Shown in pieces: positions 53,300-64,000 of a DNA stretch of 64,000 bases; the first letter of the stretch is position 1, and the number at the start of each line of letters is the position of its first letter. The notes beneath the pieces were generated by a model. The model was given only the letters and a program-made list of their open reading frames with translations. It was not told the DNA's origin and did not search any database. Made by a program: the position numbers and the translations under genes. Source of the DNA: Penelope pileata (taxonomy: Eukaryota; Chordata; Aves; Galliformes; Cracidae); assembly GCA_013396635.1 (NCBI GenBank), contig WBMW01003203.1:148783-212782 (forward strand). The letters are read 5' to 3'.

Positions 53300-56257
53300 T
53301 TGTTGATGTAGGATTTATGTAAATATAAAAGATTGTTCTGCAAAGCCAATAAGAATTGGGCACCTAATGTACTAATGACTGTGATTAAGAAACATTTGAA
53401 AAATTTACATGTAAAGTAAGATGCAAAATTTATTTAAGGAAATTAATGTTTGGAGCTATTTTTGATCAGAAAATAGCTCATCAGACCTTCCCTTTCTGCA
53501 GGTGAACATGTGAGTTCTAGGATAGATGAAAACACAACTAGTTAAATCACAAACACTTAATTATCCTTATTTAAATCTGAAATGTGTCTGGCCCTTTCAA
53601 GGTTTTGTAAACAGGATCACAGGAAAAAGAAAAGAACAAACATGGGAAGGAAGGAAGAGGCAATTTTTTTCCCTGAAGCCTCTTGCAGGTAGGAGGGCCT
53701 CAGTGCCTCACATGAAGAACAAGAAGACGTATGCTAAAATCTCTTTACATTCCTCCACGTTCTTTCACTTCATCACTGTATGCACTTGTCATTCTTTACA
53801 AATAGCATGTATTAAGTATTCAATTTTTTTTGGTAAAAACACCACAGTAACATTATCAATTTAAGAAAATGCAACACCATTCAAGATGAAAGATTCTGAT
53901 ATAACTAAATGAACTCAACACAATCTCTCATTTTGTTTGTTTCTCTGTGGATTTGGAACCCATTCCTTCCATTTTCCAAAATTTGCTCTTCTTGGCCTAT
54001 TCATGTTTTACACTGCCCATCCTGCTGTAATGTAGAACACACAGAGCACAGTAAAACACCTCAGTCTAAACTACCTCCTGAATTATTTTTTTATTTGGTG
54101 TGTGATAGGTATAAAAAGTTCACTGTTTCAAGCATACTCTACATAAGGCAAATGGATTATATAGAATATAAGCATAATATACATAATATTGACTGACTTT
54201 GGTCTGAAATACAGCTTGACAGAACAGCCCAGGGAGCGCTGTCTTGTAAAATTACATCCACAATTAATATAAAAAACATTCTTTATAAGAAACATATTTT
54301 TGACTTCAGCCAAATATCTGGCATGGATTCTCAATGCTGAAAAGACTACAAAGGAGGAATTGTGTCTCTTAAAAAACAACTTTGGATCCACAGAGGATAA
54401 AAAAGTGGAACTATACCCTACAAGAAATACTCCAAGCAGTCACCTGAAAAGTGTTCTAAGACTTTTTAATGCTTTTCTCCTTAAATGCTAAAATATTCTT
54501 TCTGCTTTCATAGATCTGATTTCAGAGATGCAAAATGCACGTGGACTAACATAAGAACAGGTGGCTCAGTGTTTATGGATGTCCTAAAATCTGCTCTTCA
54601 AATCTGGTTTAAAACATACCCTTTAACATCAGGTAAGACCCGGCATAATGTCAAGGTCTTGTATTAAAAATATATATACGATGGATGGTTCTGAATAATT
54701 CTTCTTTAGTAAGGCTCTGATCACACAGCTTCCAGGTATCAGAAGGTCTGACCTAACATTAAATCCTCCACAGGTTTCTGGTCCACATAGCAAGCTAGAG
54801 AGGAGGGACAGCAGAGGGTATGGAAGCAGCAGGCATCACCACCTCCAGAGGGAAACAGCAAGGGTCTTCCAAGAGTGCACTGCTGAGTGTGCAACTGCAT
54901 TGAAGTGCTAAGATAAATTTGGAGTAACCTGTTTGAAATGTAAATTAGCTTCAGCATTTTGATCAGTCTGCTGTGGGCTGAAAGTAAGGGTAGCTGTGCG
55001 GTTATCATAAAGCTAAAGGAAAAATATCTTGCTGTGTTTTATTACAGTTAAATATGAATTATGTGCTTGATGTGTTTGTAGCTTTCAAGAATGTTCTTTA
55101 ATTGGGACAGCAAGTGAGGTGCTGATTAAGTTAGACCATAGGAATCTGGAATTAAACCTGGAATAAATCTTCAAATTTCTAATTTCTAATAAATAAGTTC
55201 TTTTGATTAAAAAACAAGAGTGAATAGGGTACCATGACTAACGTCAAGTCATAGATCATAGCTTAAGAGTGCTAGTCAAAGACTCATACTGTCAACTCAG
55301 AACAAGTAACAAACTCTCTGAAATTGGAAAAGATAAACACACCAACAAAATGACATTACTTATACGTCCTGTTGATGGAACCGTTGACTAAAAAGAAATC
55401 TTGCAGATATTACTTGTAAGCTATAGAATAAATCCTAGATAATTTCACAAATGTTATGGTATAGATTATAATGGGAATTCAACGCATAACATGGTTTAGG
55501 ATCTTCCTCATCACAAAAATACTGAAGAATCCTATGAGATTCAGTCTCCATTATCATTTGGCTTTTAAGAGAAGTTGTAATTGCTACTCTGAAATGCATG
55601 TCAAAGAGAGTCAGTAACTCTATAGTCCTGTTTTAGTACAATGCTATCTTTGAAAAACTGCATGTTCAGACTGACATTTCAGTTGAAAAAGAAAGCTTAT
55701 GGTTAAAAAAATAAAAAAAGGAAAAAGAAAAAACAGCTACCACTAAGTCTCAGTATAATAAAATGTAAACACCAGCAACACAGTAACAACACTGAATTGT
55801 GATGACACAAAGCAGGAAGAACTCTTTTCTATGCCATGCAGTCTTACCATTTAGCAGGTGGATAACAAGCTACTTTGTCCAAAAAAGCCAGCCAAATGGT
55901 GATTTGCATGATTACACAGAATTTGTCTCATTAAAGCCTCAGCGTCCAGATTATCAAGTCTCCTTTCCCTACTTCGCGTATTTGGCAGAGAATAGATATG
56001 CGACTTGCATCATTAAAAGTCTAAAGAATCCAATTTTTGAACATTTAATGGAGAATAATTCGAGCCAAGCACAGCATAAAAACATAACTTATCTAAAGCC
56101 CTGGTTTTAAAATAGTGAAGCATCCAAGTTCAGAAGGCAGAGGTAGGAACTGACAACAGAACATGCCAAAAGATTTCAGGTTGAATTAACTGAAGAAGTT
56201 ACTTAGTAAAAGCCAGACCCAAACTTTTCTGTTTTGTAACTATTTTGCATACATTTC

Positions 56258-56279
56258 AAAAAAAAAAAAAAAAAAAAAA
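56258..56279 (+). repeat. Poly-A tract (22 A)
   Basis: Homopolymer A run ending in cccc. No retrocopied gene is recognised upstream. Confidence 0.95.
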
Positions 56280-56600
56280 CCCCACATTTTTAAAAACTAT
56301 TATCTGATATACTACATTGGCATATCTTAGATTTTTTTTTTTACTATAATTATGTATGGTTTTCTTTTTACCTATTCTCCTGAGATTTGCTTTTACTTAT
56401 TTTACTTAATCACTTACAACATACAATTGATCTAGAAAAACATAAAAGAGACAGGACTAAGATCTTTATACATCTTCCAAGATGAAGAATAAACATAGGG
56501 CAAATTGTTCAAGTCAAACAGTATAAAATGTCTCTCTAGAATGTGTAAAATGTTGTTTTGCCCCTTTACCCTAGCAAATTTACTCACATTTTTCCTACAT

Positions 56601-56910
56601 AGAATCATAGAATGGTTCAGGTTGGAAGGGACCTTAGAGATCATCTTGTTCCAACCCCCCTGCCATGGGCAAGGACACCTCCCACCAGACCAGGTTGCCC
56701 AAAGCCCCATCCAGCCTGGCCTTGAACACTTCCAGGGAGGGGGCATCCACAACTTCTCTGGGCAACCTGTTCCAGTGTCTCACCACCCTCACAGGGAAGA
56801 ATTTCTTCCTTACATCTAGCCTAAATCTACCGTCTTTCAGTTTATAACCATTACCCCTTGTCCTGTCATGATCTGTCCTTGTAAAAAGCCCCTCCTCCAC
56901 TTTCCTATAG
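56601..56910 (-). mobile_element. CR1 LINE, 5'-truncated 3' end with ORF2 C-terminus
   Basis: This is a chicken repeat 1 non-LTR retrotransposon fragment, sense on the minus strand. The + strand begins with agaatcatagaatggttcag, the complement of the typical CR1 3' end. The minus strand keeps an open frame (56634-56900) with the conserved CR1 ORF2 C-terminal pattern: GNGYKL, then GRFRLDVRKKFF, VVRHWNRLPREVVDAPSLE, FKARLDGALGNLV. It lacks the endonuclease and most of the reverse transcriptase because of 5' truncation, which is usual for the family. It is the best-preserved CR1 in the window, so probably a relatively young insertion. Confidence 0.95.
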
Positions 56911-59518
56911 TCTAAATAATTCAGTTAAGAAAATATTTGATCAACAGTACTTGCATTTTCTAGAAATGACAGTGTGAAAACAACTGTAAGCATGTTGAAG
57001 TCTATCATGCACACTGACCAAAAGTAAAAACAAATCTTAAGCAGTAGAAAATATTATCATTATCATCACTAAGTATTACTCTGCAAGTGAAAAATTTTCA
57101 CCCATGCTAATCTGCTTTGCATCTAAAATTGAAATACATAAATTTGTGATAAACACAGTATTATAAGACTTAGTCATTTATTTTTTAACTACAAACAATG
57201 TATTTCTAGGAGAACACACAATTTAAACTTTTTCAAATATTTAAGACACTTCTGCATGTATGTCTTTTATCTTTTTCCCAGCTACCTTCTGAAACCTTTT
57301 ATACCATGCAGATCTGAACTTTTCCATACTTTTTGCATCAGTACATTCTCTGACATCACATGAAATACATACTTTGCTATTGTAAGTCAGCCACAAGAGA
57401 AATGCGATTGGGATCTGAATTCTTTCTATCTCCATTCAAACAGATATCATTCTATTAAGTGATTTCATAATGAAAATCTTCAAGGCTGGACTTGAAAAGA
57501 TGAGCACTTCTCTATTATGAACAAGTTACTGATATAATAATATCATCATAATGTTTTAAAGACTTGATAAATTCCCACAGGAGGAAGATTTGAAAATTCA
57601 ATTTCCCTTTCTTCCCAGCTTTTGTTCTGAAAATATACCTATGGCACGTCTACCTGCTCTCTAAACCCTTGATGACTGTCCTCTATTCCCTAAGCCCAAT
57701 TGGCTTTCTTTCCATGATTCAGCTCTCCCTGTGCCTCCTGCCTTTTCCCTTCCAACTTTCTAACATAAGCTCACAGCCAAAGGTTGAAATGGTTGTTAGA
57801 TTATCAAACCTATAACAGAAACACGGGTACATAACGGAGTCATGTGGTACTGCAGAACACACTCTCTTAGAGAATGATGGCAAACTTCACTATGTCATCT
57901 CCAGGTGAAGATAATTCATTTATTTGAATTTCTGCCCTTAAAATCAATAGAAATGGTTGTGAGAGTTGGAGGTTGAATGCACCATCTAAAAAGGAATCTG
58001 CTGCCCACATTTCTCCCCTGGGGAGAAGATGCAACACAGAACCCAAGACATATTTTAGTCACTTTGCTGAGTGAACACCATAGCAGGTGCTCAGATAATG
58101 AAGTGATAAGTTTTAATACAGAAGATTTTTAAGTATAAGCCTAGGTTACTGCACATCTGCCTGAGCATCAGTACAAGGGAGATAATTTTGATAGAAGTTC
58201 AATTTTAACCAAGGCATTGGTTTCTGGATACGGTCCAGGCATTTTGTACAATGAATGTATTCTTATTGAAACTGCCTTCAATGTAACACAACAAAAATAC
58301 TTGCTTAAGGAGCAGAGAGGACAAGATCTGAGGACAGAGCAATAGACTATACCAGATTCTTGACACACACACATTCATTTTAATGGATTCCCCCATATAC
58401 CATAGTCCCTAAGCTCACTCTCTCTTTCTAAACCACCGAGAGAATTGCTTCAAACTTGTTATAACAGACTCAAAATGCCTTTTATCTTTCTTCTTTTTTC
58501 ATCCATAGAGGATAGAAAATGATAAAATATTTTCTTAATTAAGAAAAGCATTTCCTAAAAGGCTTTCTAATCACAGATGGAAGAACGACTGTTTGGTGAG
58601 GACACGTTCCAGAAACTGATAAAACACTTACTTTTGGAACTCTTTTGGCAGATGGCTAAGATAATTGAGAACTTTTGAGCAAAGAATTACTTCCTTGAAG
58701 CACAAATTACTTTGTTAATTACTGCATGAGCTGCATATAAGGTATTTCCTTTTTTTCTTTAAATAATAATTGGTTGATGAGTCCCCAGAGGAAAGTTTTC
58801 ACGTTAGTCTCAAATGATAACACATTATCGAAGCTCAAACAATTTGTTTTTTCATATATTCCTGTACTTTATGTGCATTGTTTGAAAATCAAAAAATGCC
58901 TTATTCCATTTTGACTTAATAAAAAAGAAATTAGAAACACAGATGGTTCCATGACCTGAGGTTATATAGGCATAACCAAACATTTTTTTCAATCAAATTT
59001 TTTAATTTCTTCTAGTGGAAGAGAATCTATTATACCCTTGGCAATACACAAGGTAGACCTATAGCTAAAATGGTGTCATTTTCTGTCATAAGGAAACCAA
59101 AGACATTTCAAGTATTATTTCTTTAGAAACTGTGCCAAGATTGCTTTTCTGAGTAACTCTCATTGCATGATGTTTCATTTCTGGTACTTAAGAGTAGAAA
59201 GCTTCCTCACGATCAACAGTTTGAAATATCTATCAATATGTTTATCTGTACAAAATTTTTACTTGTTACACAAAGTGCAAAATCTCTTCATTTCAGTTAT
59301 GATGATTTGACTTGTTCTAGCAGCCATGCACTCACACAGCCATTCAACCACTCACTTCAAACTAGCAGGACAGAAGGAAAGAACAAGAACAAGTGAGAAA
59401 ACTCCTGAATCAAGTTCACATTGACATAGGATATAATTTTTTTTGGATGGAAGCAGAGCAGATCTTGACCAATTCATAATTTTTTTGTAAAACACACAGG
59501 AGTCTTCGGCATTAGTAG
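56911..59518. other. Unique AT-rich non-coding DNA
   Basis: Lies between two CR1 fragments. I see nothing I can name. A minus-strand frame near 57241-57370 after ttacaatag reads ECTDAKSMEKFRSAWYKRF and may be chance. Confidence 0.5.
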
Positions 59519-59786
59519 TACAAGATCATCACGTCCAGCTCCTGGCTCAACATAAAACCACTCAAAATTCAAACCCTATATTCAAACCCTATATCAGAGA
59601 GCACTGTCCAAATGCTTCTTGATCTCCTGCAGACTTGGTGCTGTAACCACTGCTCTGAGCAGCCTGTGCAGGGCCTGACCACTCTCTGGTGAAGAACATT
59701 TTCCTAACACACAACCTGACCCTCCCCTGATGCAACTCCTTACCATTCCCTTGGGTCCTACTGCTGTCACTAGAGAGATCAGCGTT
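59519..59786 (-). mobile_element. CR1 LINE fragment with ORF2 C-terminal remnant
   Basis: Sense is on the minus strand. The minus-strand frame near 59589-59789 contains the CR1-type run DSSRTQGNG, ELHQGRVRL, VRKMFFTREWSG and then a decayed tail, which corresponds to the ORF2 C-terminal region of another CR1 subfamily. The + strand reads through phrases typical of CR1 complements (ccagctcctggctca, attcaaaccctata, cctgatgcaactccttacc). A 13-bp unit, ttcaaaccctata, is tandemly duplicated inside it (59568-59593). The ORF is interrupted and the fragment is older than the copy at 56.6 kb. Confidence 0.9.
59568..59593 (+). repeat. 13-bp tandem duplication inside CR1
   Basis: ttcaaaccctata is repeated exactly in tandem within the CR1 fragment. 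Related CR1 copies normally have one unit, so this arose after insertion. Confidence 0.85.
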
Positions 59787-61081
59787 CACCTTTATTCTTG
59801 TCTGTTTTCCTGTTCTAACTTATAAGACTTTACATTTTAGGTATATTATTTTCTGTTATAAGAGCTTTGACTTTCTCTGTATTTTATGAAAACAACAGCA
59901 TCAATGTGTTCTTGACTTTAGAAGCGACAGAGGATTAGATGAAAAAACTTCTAGCAGGACCAGAATTCTTTTGCCCTCTCATCTTTCACACAGTCTGAAT
60001 ACAATATATATTCCCCTGCATTTAATCTTTACCTCTCGGTAAAATTTCTTCTCCATAGCATAATTCAAGGCAAACAAAATCTGCATTTTAACACACAAAA
60101 AAAGGAGGAACAACTTCACAGTATAACAAAACACAACAGACCACCTCTCTTCCTTTTCATGCTTCAGGTCTACCTTGCAGAAAAGTATGCAATCCTGCAA
60201 TTTTTGCTCCATTTAATGATTTCCATTGAGGACAGTACCATCACCTGTGAAAGCCTTGAGAATGTCAAATAGATATAAATTAGATCTGAATGTGTGGGTT
60301 TTTTCTCCTCAAAGCGAAGACACAGGATGTGTCATTAACCGCTGTGTATCATCAGCCACACCAGCAATTTGTAACTATTCCTTCATATGAGGTAAAAAGC
60401 ACAGGGGTACTTTATATCACTGATGTCAATGACTAGCTCAGTTTCCTTCTTTAAGTGTCAGCTATGTCATCTTTTTGAAAAAAGACTCAGCTATAAATAA
60501 CTGACTTTCCAGAGTGAATTCACAGTCAATATTTCTTAAGTTTAAACAATAGCCCTTGAATTCCATATAGCACCTTCTGCTGTAGTCTCTTTCAACAACC
60601 ATTACCATGAAAAGTTCATGTAGGTAGTAGCCTACATTATAACTTTGCAGTTAATTGCCTTCCTGTATGCAGTTTTCCTCCTATCTGTTTAGCATACAAT
60701 TATCTTTATTAAACCTTTGCATCCTGGTAGCATCCAGACGCTCAAATTGAAATCACAAGCCCTTTTGTTAATAGACTTTACAAAGTATTCTTAAACTAAT
60801 TTTTGTCCTCAAGAATTTGGAGTCTAAACGCAAAGCACAAAAACAAGGTCATATGAATGGAAAAACACTCTCACATGGAAGAGAAGGATAATTATAAATA
60901 AGATTCTTAATAAGCACAATGCTCAGCATTAACTCTTTTCAGAATTGACACCTAAATCCTGACCTTACTAATGAGAATATTTTAATGACAGTTAATGACA
61001 GCTTTCCAACTGACTTCAAAGAGACTGGGATTTTATCTTTAGAATCCAGATCTTGCAGAATTCTGATGGGTTCAATAATTA

Positions 61082-61627
61082 TGTGGTCGTTCCGAAAGTA
61101 ATGCCTCATTTATTTCCATGAAAACTACAAGATACACAGAGCACAAGAACACTGTTTGACAGAGCACATTCTCACCTACAAAAAACTCTTTTTTCAACAC
61201 AGTCACCACCATTAGCTATACATTTTCACCTGCCATTAACAAGAGCCTGCATGACGCACTCAGACATCTGCACCAGCACAGGTGGCCACTGTCACCACTG
61301 CTGACAGGCACCACCACCCCTCACTGTGCTCACATCCACCGTTTGGTCCATCAATGCTCAGCAAGTGTTGATGAATGTCAGTGGGTGCCATTTTTTCTTC
61401 ATGGAGGAACTCAATGCCACCCCTTTGCTCCTTTGCTCCATCTGCACTCCCATGTCAGATGCCATTGGGTCAGAGTGCCCCTCTGCTGCCATCTGTCACA
61501 CGGCAACAACATGGAATGGGAGATGGGTGGGAAGGTGCAGCCTCTGCTGCCATCCCACCAACATCTGCCTCTGATGTCGTGGGCCAACATCCTAAAACAG
61601 GAGGCATTATTTTCAGAGTAGCACTCA
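61082..61627 (-). mobile_element. Non-autonomous mariner (Galluhop-like) element, 546 bp
   Basis: This is the second long copy of the deleted mariner family. Its left end has tccgaaagtaatgcctcatt and its right end is the inverted counterpart ending at 61627. TA flanks both ends (61080-61081 and 61628-61629). It aligns by eye along its whole length with 37895-38437, including the stretches caccaccattagcta, cacggcaacaacatgga and gatgggtgggaagg. On the minus strand it keeps transposase-like N-terminal and C-terminal remnants and lacks the catalytic middle, as the other copy does. A small local duplication (tttgctcc twice, about 61424-61439) is specific to this copy. It lies about 1.3 kb from the CR1 fragment at 59.5 kb. 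It should be transposition-dead in cis. Confidence 0.88.
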
Positions 61628-61629
61628 TA

Positions 61630-64000
61630 TCTCAAATGCAGACTGCAATTGTACTGAAATATTTCTTAATGGATTTTACAGAATGAACTCCCAGTAGGTG
61701 GCTATAATTTCATCTTGATTTCTTGTTTTCTTCTTATTTCCTACTGTACTACGGATTGAGAGCAAATATAACTCTGAATTGCTTCAAGAATCATCATTAT
61801 AGGTAGAACTGGTTCTACTTACTCTGTCATCATGTTTAATAACACTCAAAAACATCATATTTGATGATCATACATACATATATACTTATACCTGATGCTG
61901 TGATATAATCAGTATTGGTAAGAAAAGAACTTCAGGAGACTGACACCAGTTGATGGCTTATCCTGGCACAGAAATATTAAATAAATAAATAAAAGCTTAA
62001 AAACCTATTTTAACAAATCACTATAGATAACTGACAAGTATTACTACTCCTTTCCCATAAATATGACCAAAGCAGTTGGAAATTGACACAGTCCTATATT
62101 CAAATCACTGTCATCTAAATCTGATTTTACCCAGTCATAAGAAATGATTTTTTTTCAGTCAACTCAAAGATGGAGGGCAATTCAGTAAGCATCAAGAAAA
62201 ATTAACTAAATGGGTGCCTCTTCCGTGACAGGTCTTGAAAAAGCAAAGCTCTTAACAGTGGTTGTTTTATATCCAAAACAAGGAAAAAAAAAAAAAAATG
62301 TGCTCCATGATCTCTCTACATAACAGCAGTGACGCGCACTGAATTGCCCTTTGTCAGATCTATTCAGTTATACTCATTTGCAGCACTAAGAATTAATCCA
62401 AAGACAGTTTGCCAAATAGAATTCAATGACTGATATGAGAAATAAAACAACTATCAAAGGAGATATTGTTAGATGAACTGCCAAAGGTATCTTTTTTTTA
62501 AAAATAGCGCTTTTGTAAGTCACAACTATTGTTTATTTGTCCACCCACTGACTAAAGTTAAAAACATTTCAGGTGATCAATCACACTGAAAACGCAACTC
62601 CTCGAATAAATGTTCCCATCAGGCTTTTTCTTGTCATTCCTTGGGCATTTCTTGGCCTCTGGTTTTGGTGTACACTTAGCAAATTCTTCACTAAGACTTC
62701 AGCATACGCATCACTGCTTTCCTATTTATGCAGTACCTAGCACAAGTAGCCTACAAGCCTAACCAGGCCTCCAATAAAAGCTCCACAGAGTATGTGTGTG
62801 TTTTTGTTTGTTATTTATAATAGCCAAGAGTATGAGACACTTGGCTGTCTCGCAGGGGAGATATTACACACATAACACTCCTTTTACACATGTAATATTT
62901 GTTCATCTTCCTCTCCACTATCTTGCTTCTCTAGGATCTGCACATGGAACAAATCAGTGCTGATTTCATACCTTCTGAAACTGGCATTTGCTTCTGTGAT
63001 GACCGTTCCTCAGCTCTTTCTAACGTAGACTATTTCCATCTCAAATTCTGTGATAGACCTTACTTTCCTGTAAATTAATGGGAAACTATTCTGAGATAAA
63101 GTGCTTCCTCAGAGATGTCTCAGCAAGCTATTTTGATCCAGGAAGAAAGAGTAAAATAAAAATAACTCTGTGGTTAAGTTCAGCTATATAGGCCAGAAAA
63201 CCACAGGGTCCCAGCTGCTGCTTGTAGCTCAGCTTTCTGGGGGCAGCAGCTCGTGGCTAACTCAATGCTTCCTGTTCTCCAGAGGCTCCACCAAAACTGC
63301 TCTGTTTCTGTGGGCTTTAAGAGACTTGTGAGTGTGTACCTTGAAGGTCTCACCATAGCAACTCTCCTTAGAAACTAGTGAGATCTGGCCTCATGCGCTC
63401 CTTCAAGTCTCCTTTAAAATGTCAACCTTCTTGACTTTTCATCTGCAATACAGGATCATTCACTTTCTGCTCATGAGTACAAATTACTCCTGATAAGGCT
63501 GCAAATCCTCTTATATTAACCTATTTTTCCTTCCTCAGCTAGAAATTAGGCTTTGCTAATATTGCTACAACACGTCAGGTCTGCCCATGTGCCTCCCATG
63601 AGTGAAGCCTCAGTCATAAGCAGCAAATAGCAAACACCTCTCCAATGGATTTTCCTCGTGCCAGACTTTCATTGTGGAGCTATTTCAAAACAAAATTAAT
63701 CTTATGGCGTGATGGTCAGCAGCAGAGCTATTACCAGTTCTCTCACTTCCAAGCTTTGCACAACTATACTAAATTACTGTAATTAGTGTGCCATGAAATT
63801 TATTAGCCTAAACCACTTTATTTTATCATTCTGATGGAATCTTTAATTTAGTCCTCTTGCAAACAGCAAGGAGCGCCAAAAAGTTATGGAAGCAGAACTA
63901 CATAGCAATATATCTATATTCAGAAAACCTTTATTTATTTTTAAATATTCTCAGATGTTAGAGTTTCACATAAAATGCGCTAACTAAAAAAAAAAAAAAA
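61630..64000. other. Unique AT-rich non-coding DNA
   Basis: No gene or known repeat is recognised. There is an A run at 62283-62298 and a GC-richer patch at about 63190-63320, and the window ends inside a poly-A run (63986-64000). Confidence 0.55.
63213..63251. repeat. 9-bp GC-rich inverted repeat
   Basis: agctgctgc and gcagcagct form a perfect stem with a 21-base loop, in a locally GC-richer stretch (about 63190-63320). Confidence 0.5.

Larger units (their letters stand above)
46138..56600. other. Unique AT-rich non-coding DNA
   Basis: Holds the X-box at 53.29 kb, a gap at 51.3 kb, an A-rich inverted repeat and a + strand splice-bounded frame (54514-54632, under findings). A long pyrimidine tract ending in tcctgtcag (46566-46606, +) looks like an acceptor, but no donor follows. 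Confidence 0.5.

Noticed and set aside
56505..56847. Plus-strand frames of 60-104 codons
   Set aside because: They are antisense shadows of the CR1 ORF2 C-terminus on the minus strand.
61326..61686. Several overlapping + strand frames of 80-100 codons
   Set aside because: They are antisense to mariner transposase remnants and are open only because of the element's base composition. The same holds for 38103-38539.
1..64000. CRISPR arrays, bacterial operons, tRNA or rRNA genes, LTR retroelements
   Set aside because: No regularly spaced repeats, no cloverleaf or rRNA-like sequence, and no paired long terminal repeats were seen in reading both strands. The window is vertebrate in character.

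Overview
The window looks like AT-rich non-coding DNA from a bird, probably a galliform such as chicken, turkey or quail. Two interspersed repeat families support this. There are eight CR1 LINE fragments in both orientations, some carrying the CR1 ORF2 C-terminus and the 3' ATTCTATG-type end. There are also three mariner elements that match what I know of the Galluhop (Mariner1_GG) family. Introns, if present, are very long, simple repeats are modest, and there is no bacterial-style gene packing. The family names rest on recognition by eye, not on a database search.

I recognise no gene with confidence. Most open frames are short, overlap on both strands and look like chance. The best candidates are three minus-strand intervals at about 46.1, 42.2 and 36.6 kb. 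Each is bounded by plausible splice sites, and their reading phases are compatible in that order. The first resembles one WD40-like blade but has an in-frame TGA. They may be exons of an unrecognised, possibly decaying gene, or chance. A few weaker splice-bounded frames appear under findings.

Layout: 1-14.3 kb is unique AT-rich DNA with one assembly gap (2629-2778), a perfect CTCF-core match (6324-6337) and a T/G-rich simple repeat (10.3 kb). From 14.3 to 28 kb there are three CR1 fragments, a TG microsatellite beside a gap at 17.2 kb, and an AT-rich direct repeat (23.05 kb). From 28 to 37.5 kb the DNA is mostly unique, with a 23-bp palindrome (33.9 kb) and two fused perfect hairpins (34.9 kb). 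From 37.9 to 45.3 kb there are two mariner derivatives, three CR1 fragments and a slightly GC-richer patch (41.9-43.2 kb) that holds one candidate exon. From 45.3 to 56.6 kb the DNA is unique, with a perfect palindromic RFX X-box (53.29 kb). From 56.6 to 61.6 kb there are two larger CR1 fragments and the third mariner copy. The rest is unique and ends in a poly-A run.

Nothing here forms a cooperating gene system. The most informative items are the mariner deletion derivatives, which share one internal structure and have intact TA target duplications, and the compact regulatory-looking motifs.
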